DNA of 64,000 nt from Pseudomonadales bacterium (GCA_024234395.1 JACKOH010000001.1:2065001-2129000); one strand, 5' to 3'; shown: positions 1 through 9,858, counted from the stretch's first letter. A program made the numbers and translations. The notes: a model not told the origin generated them from the letters alone.

Positions 1-1
1 C

Positions 2-1612
2 ACCGATGCCCGACTGCTCAATCCAGAACCCGGCAACTGGCTTTCCTATCGCGGTAACCTGTCCGGCTGGGGCTACAGTCCGCTCGACCAGATCGATGCC
101 GCAAATGTCGCCGACCTGCAGCCGGTATGGACCTTTTCCACCGGCGTCACCGGTGGCCACGAGGCTCCGCCGGTGGTCAACGATGGCGTCATGTTCATTA
201 CCACGCCGGAAAATCTCGTCTATGCCCTGGACGCGGCCACCGGCGACCTGCTGTGGCGTTACCAGCACGACCTGCCCGCCAGCCTGATCGCTTTTCACCG
301 GACCAATCGGGGAGTGGCGCTTTATGGCGACAAGGTCTACACCGCTACCCTGGATGCCCGGGTCGTGGCCCTCGACGCCAGGACCGGTGACAAAGTCTGG
401 GATACCACGGTGCAGGACAACAACTTCGGCTACTACATCACCATGGCGCCGCTGGCGATCGATGGCAAAATCCTGGTCGGCACCTCGGGCGGGGAACTGG
501 GGATACGCGGGTTTATAGTTGCCCTGGATGCCGAAACCGGTGAAGAACTCTGGCGCACCTACACGGTGCCCGCACCCGGCCAACCCGGCAACGAAAGCTG
601 GCCCGGCGAATCCTGGCGAACCGGTGGTGCTGCAGTCTGGATACCCGGTCACTACGATGCGGAACTGAGACTGGCGTATTTCGGTACCGGTAACCCGGGT
701 CCCTGGATCGGCGACCAGCGGCCTGGCGATAATCTTTATACCAACTCGGTGATCGCACTAGACATTGACAGCGGCGAGATCCGTAATCACCACCAGTACC
801 ACTGGAACGGGTCCTGGGACTGGGACGAAGTCGCCACTCCGATACTGATGCCGGTGGAACGTAACGGCAGGCAGATCAACGCCCTGGTTCATGCCGGCAG
901 AAATGGCTATCTGTGGCTGCTGGAGCGTCATGCCGACCGGATTGGTTTCGTGGACGCGGTGCCCTATGTCTATCAGAACGCCTTCGCCAGCCTTGATCCC
1001 GAAACCGGCAGGCCGACCTACGATCCGGAACACAAACCGACCACCGGAGCCTCCACCTCCTTCTGCCCTTCGCTGTGGGGTGGCAAAGACTGGCCACCTG
1101 CAGCCTATAACCCGACTACCGGACTGGTCTATTTTCCTGCCAACGACAATCACTGCGGCATTGTGGAAGGTCGGGAGGTGACTTACACACCGGGCAGTTC
1201 CTTTACCGGTGCCAGAACCCAGATGACCCTGCGCGAAGGCGCCGATCATATCGGTGAAATCCAGGCCTGGGACATGAACACCGGCCAGCAGGTCTGGACC
1301 CGGGAATTCGCTTCTCACAATTGGGGCGGCATTCTCACCACGGCCGGAAACCTGGTGTTCAGCGGCGGGACCGTGGACCGGTTTTTCCGTGCCCATGACG
1401 CCACCACCGGTCAGGAGCTGTGGCGCTTCAGGACCAACTCGGGAATCATCGGTGTTCCTTCCACCTTCGCCGTGGACGGCAAACAGTACGTGGCAATACA
1501 GTCGGGCTGGGGAGTCGACGCCGCCGCCATGACCGGCCGGGTCGATCAGATCCGCGGCACCCGCACCTTTGTGCCCCAGGGTGGCGTAGTCTGGGTATTT
1601 GCGCTGCCCTGA
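2..1612 (+). CDS. PQQ-dependent alcohol dehydrogenase-type protein, 5' end outside window
   Basis: A reading frame open from the first bases of the window gives 536 residues, so the start and any signal peptide are missing. The protein is a quinoprotein beta-propeller of the PQQ alcohol dehydrogenase family, which oxidises alcohols or aldehydes in the periplasm. Repeated propeller motifs of the type ALDAxTGxxLWR recur along the chain. The segment GSWDWDEVATP (nt about 812-844) fits the catalytic Asp region. It has a second Asp two residues after the first, a pattern associated with lanthanide-dependent members. No CxxCH heme motif is seen, so it is not a quinohemoprotein. A second PQQ dehydrogenase follows 143 bp downstream on the same strand. 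The substrate cannot be read from sequence. Confidence 0.9.
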   Translation, partial: TDARLLNPEPGNWLSYRGNLSGWGYSPLDQIDAANVADLQPVWTFSTGVTGGHEAPPVVNDGVMFITTPENLVYALDAATGDLLWRYQHDLPASLIAFHRTNRGVALYGDKVYTATLDARVVALDARTGDKVWDTTVQDNNFGYYITMAPLAIDGKILVGTSGGELGIRGFIVALDAETGEELWRTYTVPAPGQPGNESWPGESWRTGGAAVWIPGHYDAELRLAYFGTGNPGPWIGDQRPGDNLYTNSVIALDIDSGEIRNHHQYHWNGSWDWDEVATPILMPVERNGRQINALVHAGRNGYLWLLERHADRIGFVDAVPYVYQNAFASLDPETGRPTYDPEHKPTTGASTSFCPSLWGGKDWPPAAYNPTTGLVYFPANDNHCGIVEGREVTYTPGSSFTGARTQMTLREGADHIGEIQAWDMNTGQQVWTREFASHNWGGILTTAGNLVFSGGTVDRFFRAHDATTGQELWRFRTNSGIIGVPSTFAVDGKQYVAIQSGWGVDAAAMTGRVDQIRGTRTFVPQGGVVWVFALP

Positions 1613-1755
1613 CCTGCAGGGTCCGGTTGCGCGGCGGCCCGCAGACCTTTTATTCTTGCGCACAGGAACGACTCAGCAGGTACCTAACCGGTATCCGTCC
1701 CGGGAGTCACCGTACCGATGCCGGGAATCCCAAATAAAAACAGGACAAGAACAAC

Positions 1756-3510
1756 ATGAAAAGTCTCTTCACCCCTCGTCTCATCCTGGCCCTGCTGCCT
1801 CTCGGTTTCAGCCTGATCGCCGCTCACGCCAGCGCCCAGTCGCCCCTGGACAATTACACACCGGTAACCTATGAAGAACTGGAAAACCCACCTGCCAGCG
1901 ACTGGCTGATGTGGCGCCGCACCCAGAATCACTGGGGCTACTCGCCACTGGACCAGATCAACAGGGACAACGTGGGCAGTCTGCGGCTGGCCTGGGCCTG
2001 GACCATGGCGCCCGGTCTCCAGGAAACCACGCCGCTGGTCCACGACGGAGTGATGTTCCTGCCCCAGGCCTGTGATTTCATCGAGGCCGTGGACGCCACC
2101 GACGGGACCCTGCTGTGGGAATACCGCCGCCCGGAAGTGGATCACGTGGCTCCGTTGTCCTGCGCAAACCGTAATGGCACGTTGTACAAGGATCGCCTGT
2201 ACCTGGCGACGCGCGATGCGTTCCTGGTGGCCCTGGATGTGCACACCGGCGCAGTGATCTGGGAAAAAGAGATGGGCGACTGGACCGTCGGTCAGCACTA
2301 TTCCGGTGGGCCACAGATCCTCGACGGCAAGGTGGTGGCAGGCATGTCCGGCTGCTACTACATCAACACCTTCTGCTGGGTTTCCGCACACGACCCGGAA
2401 ACCGGTGAGGAACTGTGGCGCACCAACACCGTGCCCCGGGTCGGCGAGCCCCATGGCGAAACCTGGGGCGACGTACCCAACGAACGGCGCCGAGGCGGTT
2501 CCGCGTGGATGCCGCCCAGCTACGATCCCGATCTGGACCTGATCTATATCGGCGTCGGCGTGCCGATTCCCTGGGGGGACATTCAGCGCCAGACCGACGG
2601 CGGCGACGTCCTGTATACCAATTCCACCCTGGCGCTGCGCGCTGACACCGGTGAGATCGCCTGGTACTTCCAGCATATTCCTGGCGGCAACTGGGACCTC
2701 GACCACCCTTTCGAACGGCTGGTCGTGGAGTCTGAAATCGCACCGGACCCGGACTCGGTATCCTGGCTTAACCCGAATATCGAGGGTAGCGGCAAACGCA
2801 AGGTGATTACCGGCGTGCCGGGCAAGACCGGTATCATCTGGACGCTGGATGCCGCCACCGGGGAATTTCTCTGGGCCCGGGAAACCAATTACCAGAATGC
2901 CATTGTCGGGGTCGATATCGAAGGCCACAAGGGCATCACCAATCCGGAGCTCTACTACACTGAGATCCGCCAGCGGAAAACCGTCTGCCCCACCACCAGC
3001 GGCGGTATCAATTGGAACGCCGTGGCTTACAGCCCCCAGACCAATGCCCTGTACACGCCAACCAACAACGCCTGCATGGAGCAATACCTCAATCCGGTGG
3101 ATCCGGTCGTAGGACTGCATCACCGGTCCGCCACCAGCCGCTTCATACCGGCACCCGGCTACGAAAATCAAATCGGGATTCTGTCGGCAGTGGACGTGGC
3201 AACCGGCAAGGCGAAATGGATTCACCGGCAGCACGCCGGTATCGGTGGTTCGGTACTGACAACCGGCGGTGGGCTGGTATTTGTTTCCGATGACGCCCGA
3301 CGCTTCCGGGCCTTTGATGCCGACAGTGGCGAAATCCTCTGGGAACAGTTGCTCAATTCCACGGCCGGCGGCTTTCCGGTAACCTACAGCGTGGATGGTG
3401 TGCAGTACATAGCCATCGCGGCCGGCGGCGGCGTCACCTATCGGAACCTGGCACCCGAATTCAGACAACGCAGCGGCGGTAACACACTGTTCGTATTCCG
3501 TCTGCCCTGA
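1756..3510 (+). CDS. PQQ-dependent alcohol dehydrogenase-type protein, second copy
   Basis: 584 residues, full length. The first 27 or so residues form a Sec signal peptide ending near SAQS, so the protein is periplasmic. The mature part is a PQQ beta-propeller with motifs such as WGYSPLDQI near the N-terminus and repeated TGExLWR elements. NWDLDH (W313, D314, D316) fits the catalytic Asp plus the extra Asp typical of lanthanide-type quinoproteins. No heme-binding motif is present. It shares organisation with the upstream dehydrogenase, so the pair is probably an old gene duplication. Its last 40 bp are copied again 121 bp downstream in a tandem repeat. The ATG is chosen because it directly precedes the signal peptide; the SD is weak (AGGACAAG). 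Confidence 0.9.
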   Translation: MKSLFTPRLILALLPLGFSLIAAHASAQSPLDNYTPVTYEELENPPASDWLMWRRTQNHWGYSPLDQINRDNVGSLRLAWAWTMAPGLQETTPLVHDGVMFLPQACDFIEAVDATDGTLLWEYRRPEVDHVAPLSCANRNGTLYKDRLYLATRDAFLVALDVHTGAVIWEKEMGDWTVGQHYSGGPQILDGKVVAGMSGCYYINTFCWVSAHDPETGEELWRTNTVPRVGEPHGETWGDVPNERRRGGSAWMPPSYDPDLDLIYIGVGVPIPWGDIQRQTDGGDVLYTNSTLALRADTGEIAWYFQHIPGGNWDLDHPFERLVVESEIAPDPDSVSWLNPNIEGSGKRKVITGVPGKTGIIWTLDAATGEFLWARETNYQNAIVGVDIEGHKGITNPELYYTEIRQRKTVCPTTSGGINWNAVAYSPQTNALYTPTNNACMEQYLNPVDPVVGLHHRSATSRFIPAPGYENQIGILSAVDVATGKAKWIHRQHAGIGGSVLTTGGGLVFVSDDARRFRAFDADSGEILWEQLLNSTAGGFPVTYSVDGVQYIAIAAGGGVTYRNLAPEFRQRSGGNTLFVFRLP

Positions 3511-3709
3511 GGTTCCCACAGCGTTGAACCAGGCGGCAACAGGCAATTGAAGCGATGATTCACAGTCTTGGCGACCTGCAGGTGGAAACCGCAGTGGCGG
3601 CAATACCCTGTTCTTATTCCGTCTGCCCTGCGGTTCCCACAGCGTTGAACCAGGCGGCAACAGGCAATTGAAGCGATGATTTACAGTCTTGGCGACCTGC
3701 AGGTGGAAA
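3471..3709 (+). repeat. 121-bp imperfect tandem duplication across a gene junction
   Basis: Copy A is 3471-3588 and copy B is 3592-3709, a 121-bp period with 111 of 118 positions identical by hand alignment. Each copy holds the last 40 bp of the second PQQ dehydrogenase gene, the intergenic bases and the first 34 bp of the carbonic anhydrase-like gene. Six of the seven differences fall in the dehydrogenase-derived part, where copy B is no longer coding; one turns the stop TGA into TGC. Copy A therefore ends the real dehydrogenase and copy B starts the real downstream gene. The leftover start in copy A opens a 38-codon frame (3555-3671) that is probably junk. Confidence 0.95.
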
Positions 3710-4203
3710 TTACCGGCGACGATTTCTTCGTGGCCGACAATGCCACCGTGATCGGCAACGTGCGGCTGGAAAACAATGTCAGTGTCTGGTTCAATGCGGT
3801 GATCCGTGGTGACAGTGAACTGATCAGCATCGGGGAAAACTCCAATATCCAGGATGGGTCGGTGTTGCATACCGATCCGGGCGTCCCATTGACCATCGGT
3901 AAAAACGTCACCGTCGGGCATAAGGTGATGCTGCACGGTTGCAGTATTGGCGACAATTCCCTGATCGGAATCAACTCGGTAATACTCAATGGCGCCAGGA
4001 TAGGTAAGAACTGCCTGATCGGTGCCAACAGCCTGGTCACGGAAAACAAGGAGATTCCTGACGGTTCGCTGGTGATGGGATCACCCGCGAAGGTAGTTAA
4101 ATCGCTTTCGCCCGAACAACAGGCGGCACTGATGCAAAGCGCCACCCACTATGTAGAGAATTTCAAACGCTTCAAAAAGACGCTTCGAGCCGATCCACGC
4201 TGA
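3676..4203 (+). CDS. Gamma-class carbonic anhydrase family protein (YrdA/PaaY-like)
   Basis: 175 residues forming a left-handed beta-helix of hexapeptide repeats, visible as a regular spacing of aliphatic residues ([20 protein letters not shown] onward). Three His residues placed for metal binding are present: one in SVLHTD and two in VGHKVMLHG. This is the pattern of the gamma carbonic anhydrase-like family, trimeric cytoplasmic proteins binding Zn or Fe at subunit interfaces. Many YrdA-type members have weak or unknown activity, so the reaction is uncertain. The start used lies in the second copy of a tandem duplication; the identical start in the first copy runs into a stop after 38 codons. 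Confidence 0.88.
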   Translation: MIYSLGDLQVEITGDDFFVADNATVIGNVRLENNVSVWFNAVIRGDSELISIGENSNIQDGSVLHTDPGVPLTIGKNVTVGHKVMLHGCSIGDNSLIGINSVILNGARIGKNCLIGANSLVTENKEIPDGSLVMGSPAKVVKSLSPEQQAALMQSATHYVENFKRFKKTLRADPR

Positions 4204-4261
4204 CTTCAATCCCGGGAACTGTCATCCTTCACTGAAAAACAAAAGAGACTTTAGCTGTACC

Positions 4262-5629
4262 ATGAATAATCTGCCTTCCACGCCCGCAATCCGACTCCGC
4301 ATTTCCGCCTTCCTCTTCGCGCTTATCAGCCTTTCAGCGCAGGCCGCGGAAGGTCCGTTCCGAATCAACGAGGCGCTGGGATTGCAATCCGGTTTCTCAT
4401 TGGGACTCGTTCACAGCTCCAGGTTCGAGCACATTGTAGATAATGTGAGACCAGGCACCAGCAAGAACGATCACGCCCTCATCGAGCGGACCCTGCTGGA
4501 CATGAATTATCGTCACGAGGGGTTCACTGCCGAACTGGAACTGGCCGACATGCGCCAGCAATGGATGGATCATGACAATCGTATCTCCAATGCCTGGATC
4601 AATCCCCTCGACGTGTTGCAGGCCAACGTGGGCTACAATTTTGGCGACGAGGGGCAGACCTGGGTGCGTGTCGGCCGCTTCACCGAGGACTGGGGAAGCC
4701 GCAGGCTGATGGCACGCAACCGCTTCCGCAATGCCATCGGCAGCTGGGATGGACTGGTTGTCCATCATCGTGGGGACAACGGCAATCAATACCGCCTCAT
4801 GGCCACCCAGGTAGTGCAAAGACTGCCGACTGACGCGCGGAGCCTGCTTGACAACAAGCGGGAACGCGATGAATCCAGTGCAGCACAACGGTTCTACGGA
4901 GTCTTCGCTTCACTGCCGGAACTGTTTCCCGCTCTGGCAACCGAGATTTATTACTATGCGCTGCGGGAAAAGGACACTCGCGACATACAGACCCGCAACC
5001 GGCGTTTTGACACCACCGGCGTACGCCTGCGCAGTGCCCGCAATCCCGGCGCTTTCGATTTTGAAATGGAATCCATTCTGCAGTTCGGTAAACGCCGAAA
5101 TTCGACATCGCCGACCGATCAGCTGGATCAGGATCATCTGGCCTATTTCCAGTACCTGAGCGTCGGCTACAGTTTTGATATTCCCAGTGCCGTGCGCCTG
5201 GCACTCGAATTTGACTATGCCTCAGGTGACCGGGATCCTTTCGACAACGACAGTGGCCGCTTCGATTCCCTGTTCGGACCCACCACTTTCGAATTCGGTG
5301 TGGTGGGGCTGTATGACCCGTTCAGCCGCAGCAATCTGATCACGCCCGGTCTCAGGCTTACCGCCGACCCGACTGCGGACCTGAACCTGATGGTAGCCTA
5401 CCGGCATTTCTGGCTGGCGGAAAAGCGCGACAGCTGGGGCCGAACCGGCCTGCAGGATGTAACCGGCGCCAGTGGCAGCTACCTGGGCCAGCATGTGGAA
5501 GTCCGCGTCCGCTGGGATGTGGTTCCTGGCAATATACGTATCGATACCGGCGCCATTTACCTGGATGCACGCAATCTCAGCAACAAAAACACCGAGTACT
5601 TTTACACCGGCGTGGTGTTCACTTTCTGA
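4262..5629 (+). CDS. Alginate-export-type outer-membrane beta-barrel protein
   Basis: 455 residues. A Sec signal peptide ends near SAQAAEG at about residue 29. The rest alternates polar and hydrophobic residues as in a transmembrane beta-barrel and ends in Phe (GVVFTF), the usual outer-membrane assembly signal. The central block VGRFTEDWGSRRLMARNRFRNAIGSWDG resembles the alginate-export (AlgE-like) family, which includes many porins that do not move alginate. It is probably a specific outer-membrane channel. It follows the dehydrogenases on the same strand with gaps of only about 60-165 bp, so it may admit a substrate or metal they use; that link is a guess. It is the last + strand gene before the photosynthesis cluster. 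Confidence 0.75.
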   Translation: MNNLPSTPAIRLRISAFLFALISLSAQAAEGPFRINEALGLQSGFSLGLVHSSRFEHIVDNVRPGTSKNDHALIERTLLDMNYRHEGFTAELELADMRQQWMDHDNRISNAWINPLDVLQANVGYNFGDEGQTWVRVGRFTEDWGSRRLMARNRFRNAIGSWDGLVVHHRGDNGNQYRLMATQVVQRLPTDARSLLDNKRERDESSAAQRFYGVFASLPELFPALATEIYYYALREKDTRDIQTRNRRFDTTGVRLRSARNPGAFDFEMESILQFGKRRNSTSPTDQLDQDHLAYFQYLSVGYSFDIPSAVRLALEFDYASGDRDPFDNDSGRFDSLFGPTTFEFGVVGLYDPFSRSNLITPGLRLTADPTADLNLMVAYRHFWLAEKRDSWGRTGLQDVTGASGSYLGQHVEVRVRWDVVPGNIRIDTGAIYLDARNLSNKNTEYFYTGVVFTF

Positions 5630-5681
5630 ACAGCGGGGCGATCCGCCGCGCTGACCGGACAGACCTTGTTTGCAGAGTCTG

Positions 5682-6638
5682 TCAGCTGACAGGTTCGCCA
5701 ACAGCGAACCCTTCAGCGTCGCTTTTACTGCCATGTACGTGCAGGAATTCGTCATACGCCAGGCAGAAATCCTGCAACTTTTCGAAGTACGGCAAAGCCC
5801 CTGATTCGAAGCATCTTAAGTGCCAGTTTGAGCGCGATTCAAAGTGTTTTTCCAATCGGTAATCGGTAAAATCCCCTCGCGTCCCGTGCACCATCCATAC
5901 CGGTTGTGACAGGGCGGAGTAAACCGCATAAATATCCGCGCTGAACAGGTAGCCGGACAGAAAATAAAAAGGGGCATGCGACGCGCCGGGTTGCTTCGCG
6001 GTCCGGCAGGCATATTCAGCCATCTCGGCATCGATGTCTTTCGACCCCCAGGTTTTGCGCAGAAAAAACCTCACACTGGGCGGACTGGCCAGTAACCGGA
6101 ACAGGACATTCCCCAACACCGGCGCCGTAACGACCCGGTACAGCCATGGAATCCCCCGGGTAGTGCCAGGTGGCGCTTGCTGGGGTTCGCTGCGATTAAA
6201 TCCAGTGGGACTGACCAGGGCGAGAGTTTGAAAATCGGCTGGCGATTCGCGGGCCGCCCGGGCCAGGAATTCACAGGACAGTGACACCGCCAGGGCGTCT
6301 ACCGCCACCTCACCACAGTCCTGCTGAATGACTTGAAGCACATCATGCACGGCATCAGTCATCAGGCGTGGCGTGTAACGCCGGGCACTGCGTTCGGAAA
6401 ATCCGTAACCCGGCAGGTCCAGGGCGTAGACAGGCCTGAAGCGCGCATAATGTTCAAACAATGGCCGCATTTCATGGGCGCTGGCAGCGGCATTGATACT
6501 GTGCAGTAATAACAGCGGTCTCGAATCCAGTAACGACTCCGGAGCCCTGTAATAATAGCTCAGCAGGCCCGTGTGGCCGGCAACCTCACGGCGCCGGGCA
6601 TCGAGAGCGGGCGGCATGGCCTCCTTGGCGACTGTCAT
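5682..6638 (-). CDS. Alpha/beta hydrolase, distal gene of the puf transcription unit
   Basis: 318 residues of alpha/beta-hydrolase fold. The oxyanion region LLLLHSINAAAS (about residues 42-53) and DLPGYGFSER match the family. The nucleophile elbow reads ALAVSLSCEF instead of the usual G-x-S-x-G, so the Ser is kept but both glycines are replaced. A late Asp and His candidate are less clear. It lies 129 bp downstream of bciA in the same direction, at the tail of the crtE-to-bciA gene train, so it may be co-transcribed with the reaction-centre genes. It is distinct from bchO, which is elsewhere in the cluster. The substrate is unknown; a role in pigment or carotenoid ester turnover is conceivable only from context. 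Confidence 0.8.
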   Translation of the reverse strand: MTVAKEAMPPALDARRREVAGHTGLLSYYYRAPESLLDSRPLLLLHSINAAASAHEMRPLFEHYARFRPVYALDLPGYGFSERSARRYTPRLMTDAVHDVLQVIQQDCGEVAVDALAVSLSCEFLARAARESPADFQTLALVSPTGFNRSEPQQAPPGTTRGIPWLYRVVTAPVLGNVLFRLLASPPSVRFFLRKTWGSKDIDAEMAEYACRTAKQPGASHAPFYFLSGYLFSADIYAVYSALSQPVWMVHGTRGDFTDYRLEKHFESRSNWHLRCFESGALPYFEKLQDFCLAYDEFLHVHGSKSDAEGFAVGEPVS

Positions 6639-6767
6639 GCGGGTAAAGCCCTCTGGTCAGCAGGTAATTAACAGCCTGTCAAACGGAATTGTGCGCTTGC
6701 CAGTGCGCCTGTAAAAACTGGCTGTAAATGCGAAGTCGATCCGGGAAATGTAATGTGGCCGGCGGGA

Positions 6768-7841
6768 TCAGGATTCCTGAGTCCTGGAGAGGCCGGCGAA
6801 CAGACTGTGGTCACCCAATTCCTGTCCGGTAAGACCATCCTCCAGTACCTGGCGGTAAAAATCAAGCAGGGTCTGGTTTCCCCAGGAGGGCGTCGCATCG
6901 GCATCGTAGGCGCCGCTGGTCTGATCCATCACCAGCATTGACTCGGTAGCATAGTAACGACCGATGCGGGCGAACTCGGCCCTGTCCCTGAAGCGGGGGA
7001 ACACCCGGGCCAGCAACTCGAGAACCGGAATCAGGCCGTCGAACAATGCAATCGGGACACGTCTGTAGCGGGGCTTTCGGCCCAGAAGCCGAAACAGCAT
7101 ATCAGCGCGTTCCCGGGCCGTGACGGCCTTGCCGGGGCCACCGACCGGCAGGATACGGTTGTGACGTGAAGAATCTTCCAGACAGTCGGCCATGAAAGCC
7201 GCCAGATCGGCCTCACCGATCGGTTTGCAGGCCGCCTCATCATTGTCGAACAGCACGAATGGCCGGCCCTGCTTCAGGGCCTCGACCTGACCTGCCAGGG
7301 ACTTGAAAAAGGCGGTCGGGCGCACCACCGAGTACGTCATGCCCGAGCTGACGAGTTCCTCTTCCATGCGCAATTTGGCCCGCTGAAACGCCAGGCGCGG
7401 CTTCTGTACGCAGATTGCCGACAACAGAATGAAGTGTCCGACTCCACTGTCCCGGCTGACTTCGAGCAGCTTCCGGCTCGCCGCATAGTCGATCCGCCAG
7501 CTGTCCTCGACACCGCCGTTACGGGAGGCAAGGCAGCACACGACAGCATCGAATTTTTCACCCCGAAAACCATCCTCAATCAGGGACCGGGCCTGCGTTA
7601 CATTGCCGAAACGCACTTCACAGCCGGCCAGATTGCGGCGGGCCTGGTCAGGCCCTACAGTTGCCCCGATCCCGGAGTGTTCCCGGACGAAACATACCAC
7701 CTGGTGGCCGCGGGCCGAGAGTTCAAGGGCCACATGGCGCCCGATATAACCGGTGGCCCCAGCGACAAATACCCGCCGGGGCCTGCCGTGCTCCGGAGCC
7801 CGGTCTGAATTCAGCCTGAGCTCAGACACTTCCGGGCTCAC
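6768..7841 (-). CDS. bciA: Divinyl chlorophyllide a 8-vinyl reductase, BciA type
   Basis: 357 residues. An N-terminal NAD(P)-binding motif, VFVAGATGYIGRHVALEL, and the atypical short-chain reductase layout (LLSAICVQKPRLAFQRAK in place of YxxxK, then VVRPTAFFKSL) identify the BciA/DVR family. The enzyme reduces the C8 vinyl group of divinyl (proto)chlorophyllide with NADPH during bacteriochlorophyll a synthesis. The start is a GTG preceded by GGGGGAG. It sits 23 bp after pufC, which ties it to the puf operon. Chlorophyllide reductase (BchXYZ) of some species can also reduce this group, so bciA may be partly redundant. Confidence 0.92.
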   Translation of the reverse strand: MSPEVSELRLNSDRAPEHGRPRRVFVAGATGYIGRHVALELSARGHQVVCFVREHSGIGATVGPDQARRNLAGCEVRFGNVTQARSLIEDGFRGEKFDAVVCCLASRNGGVEDSWRIDYAASRKLLEVSRDSGVGHFILLSAICVQKPRLAFQRAKLRMEEELVSSGMTYSVVRPTAFFKSLAGQVEALKQGRPFVLFDNDEAACKPIGEADLAAFMADCLEDSSRHNRILPVGGPGKAVTARERADMLFRLLGRKPRYRRVPIALFDGLIPVLELLARVFPRFRDRAEFARIGRYYATESMLVMDQTSGAYDADATPSWGNQTLLDFYRQVLEDGLTGQELGDHSLFAGLSRTQES

Positions 7842-7864
7842 CTTACTCCCCCTTTACCTGACAG

Positions 7865-8884
7865 TCAGTCACCACCGACCAGAGCCGGGTGATATTGCAG
7901 CATATTGGCCCCCATCAGCGGCTTGTTCAGACCCTGGTGACAGGTAGCACAGTTAACCTTCGGAGCATCCCCCATCGGACCAAGCCGGGCTGCAGGCAGT
8001 GTTGTCGACAGGGGGGCGACGTAACTGGTGTTCAATTCGCGAGCCATACGGATGCCGTGCCAGGCGGTCACCCGGGCCGGAGAACTCTCCTGCCAGTTTG
8101 AAAAAGCCCGACTGTTGTGGCAGAAGGTACAATTGACCCCAAGCGAGTCGCTCATATGCATCATTAGCGCATAGGTTTCTTCGGTCTGCTTGATCGCCGG
8201 AACCGGCGCTCCTTGCGGCAGCGGCTGCGAAGCAAGCACCCGGATTTCGGTGTCACCCAGCAGGAAAGGACTGAATGGATCATACGGTAACGATGACAGC
8301 GCCGCCTCGGGGGCCACCGTATTCTGCCCGGCTGAATCCGCAGTAAATCCCCCGGCCCGGCGCGGCCCGGGATTCTGCACCCAGACATTGAGCGGGGCGT
8401 TGTTCCCTTCGTGACAGGTATAACAGGTCACTCCCGTGGTGCCGACATGGTCGGTCCAGTCGGAGTTGATCTGCCGGGTCATTTCAATCATGCGCCTGGC
8501 CACCACTTTCGTATACAGATCATCCGACGCGAAACCGGTCGCGGCGTGACAATAGTTGCAGCCTTCGTCTGGCGATACCCATTGGGTGATCGCAGTCATG
8601 AAGCGATTGAATTCCGAGACATCTAGCGCTCCTAGCACCTGGACGTTTTCATACACTTCGGATGCCGTGGTACCACTGGGCGGTACCGCTGGGATGGGAT
8701 CGGGAACCGAAACACCGGCCATCAGCTCCGCCGCCAGGCGCGGATTACTGACGGCCACCATACCGGTACCACGAAAGCCCTGTTGCACCGAATCCATTGG
8801 TGGACGCTCACATCCGGCGATGAAGACAACCAGCAGCAGACTCAGCGCCGGAACAAACCTGGATACCTTAAACTTTGAGTTCAT
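7865..8884 (-). CDS. pufC: Reaction-centre tetraheme cytochrome c subunit
   Basis: 339 residues. A lipoprotein signal ([14 protein letters not shown], lipobox Cys at about 25) anchors it in the membrane facing the periplasm. Four heme c sites are visible: CNYCH, CYTCH, CTFCH and CATCH, with Met-containing helices before them that can supply axial ligands. It re-reduces the oxidised special pair of the photosynthetic reaction centre, taking electrons from soluble cytochrome c or HiPIP. Its ATG overlaps the pufM stop by 4 nt, so translation is probably coupled. Length and heme count match the family. Confidence 0.97.
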   Translation of the reverse strand: MNSKFKVSRFVPALSLLLVVFIAGCERPPMDSVQQGFRGTGMVAVSNPRLAAELMAGVSVPDPIPAVPPSGTTASEVYENVQVLGALDVSEFNRFMTAITQWVSPDEGCNYCHAATGFASDDLYTKVVARRMIEMTRQINSDWTDHVGTTGVTCYTCHEGNNAPLNVWVQNPGPRRAGGFTADSAGQNTVAPEAALSSLPYDPFSPFLLGDTEIRVLASQPLPQGAPVPAIKQTEETYALMMHMSDSLGVNCTFCHNSRAFSNWQESSPARVTAWHGIRMARELNTSYVAPLSTTLPAARLGPMGDAPKVNCATCHQGLNKPLMGANMLQYHPALVGGD

Positions 8885-9858
8885 TGCGCTGCTCCCGTAG
8901 TGAGGGCCGGGTCCTGAAGTGCCGGCAATGTGCTCGGGTAGTCAGGTACCAGACCATGTTTGACTCCCCAGAGAAACCAGTTGTCGACCACTGTTCCGGT
9001 CAACAGGATTCCAATCCCGCCAGTCAGCGGACACAACACTGCAAACCACCAGGCCCAGCGGTGGATCGATTCCATGGAGGCATTGAACCCCATGGTCCAG
9101 CGCCAGAATAATGCCGCCCGCTCGGAGGCTGTGCCCCGATCGACAATCTGCTCTACCTCGCGATCACCTCCATACCGTGAAACAGCCAGGATGGTGGCTC
9201 CGTGCATGGCAAACAACAGCGCCGAACCATAAAGGAAGGCGATCGACAACATATGGAATGGATTGTAAAAAAGGTTCCCGTAGCGGATAGAGAATGCCGC
9301 GGTCCAGTCCAGATGGGGAAAAATGCCAAACGGCACCGCTTCACTCCAACTGCCCATCAACACCGGCCGGATGAAACCCAGGACCAGATACAGCCAGATG
9401 GCGGCTGCGAATGCCCAGGCTACATGGGAGCCCATGCCCAACGCCCTGGCCCGCCTGAACATTCTTACCCACCACAACAGAATGGATGCGGTGAGAAAAA
9501 ATCCAGCCATCAACCACCAGCCACCTTCCTGCAGTGGAGGCAGACTCAGTCCGTATTCCGGTGCCGGTGGCTCAAGCGCCAACCAGGGTAACTGGCGCAC
9601 AAATTCAATCGGGTCCCAGTTGACCGAAGCCCACATATTGAGACCGATGATCTCGATTGCGATAAAGCCGCAGATGAGCGAAGCGAGTCCCGTAGTCCCC
9701 AGATAGAAGGGTCCGATCTGGGCGTCACCAAGCTTGCCCAGCCAGTAAGAGAACACCGGCTGTCCGTAACGGGGCCAGGTGCTGCGTTCCAGAGGGACAC
9801 CAAGTTCCGCAGGACCGCGAACCTGAACCCTCGTAAATATATTCTGATATTCAGCCAT
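8881..9858 (-). CDS. pufM: Photosynthetic reaction centre M subunit
   Basis: 325 residues with five transmembrane helices typical of the type II reaction-centre M chain. The N-terminal [15 protein letters not shown] and the block [22 protein letters not shown], which carries an iron-ligand His and the bridging Glu, are diagnostic. [10 protein letters not shown] near residue 265 supplies a further iron-ligand His. Together with PufL it binds the special pair bacteriochlorophylls, bacteriopheophytins and quinones. The gene starts 21 bp after pufL and overlaps pufC by 4 nt. Confidence 0.98.
   Translation of the reverse strand: MAEYQNIFTRVQVRGPAELGVPLERSTWPRYGQPVFSYWLGKLGDAQIGPFYLGTTGLASLICGFIAIEIIGLNMWASVNWDPIEFVRQLPWLALEPPAPEYGLSLPPLQEGGWWLMAGFFLTASILLWWVRMFRRARALGMGSHVAWAFAAAIWLYLVLGFIRPVLMGSWSEAVPFGIFPHLDWTAAFSIRYGNLFYNPFHMLSIAFLYGSALLFAMHGATILAVSRYGGDREVEQIVDRGTASERAALFWRWTMGFNASMESIHRWAWWFAVLCPLTGGIGILLTGTVVDNWFLWGVKHGLVPDYPSTLPALQDPALTTGAAQ

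Noticed and set aside
3555..3671. 38-codon frame starting at the duplicated carbonic anhydrase start
   Set aside because: It is a by-product of the tandem duplication; after 11 codons it reads through non-coding and out-of-frame sequence.
1684..3936. A 750-codon open frame on the minus strand opposite the second PQQ dehydrogenase gene
   Set aside because: It is antisense to a gene with clear family motifs and signal peptide, crosses the tandem repeat and shows no recognisable domain. Long antisense frames are common in GC-rich coding DNA.
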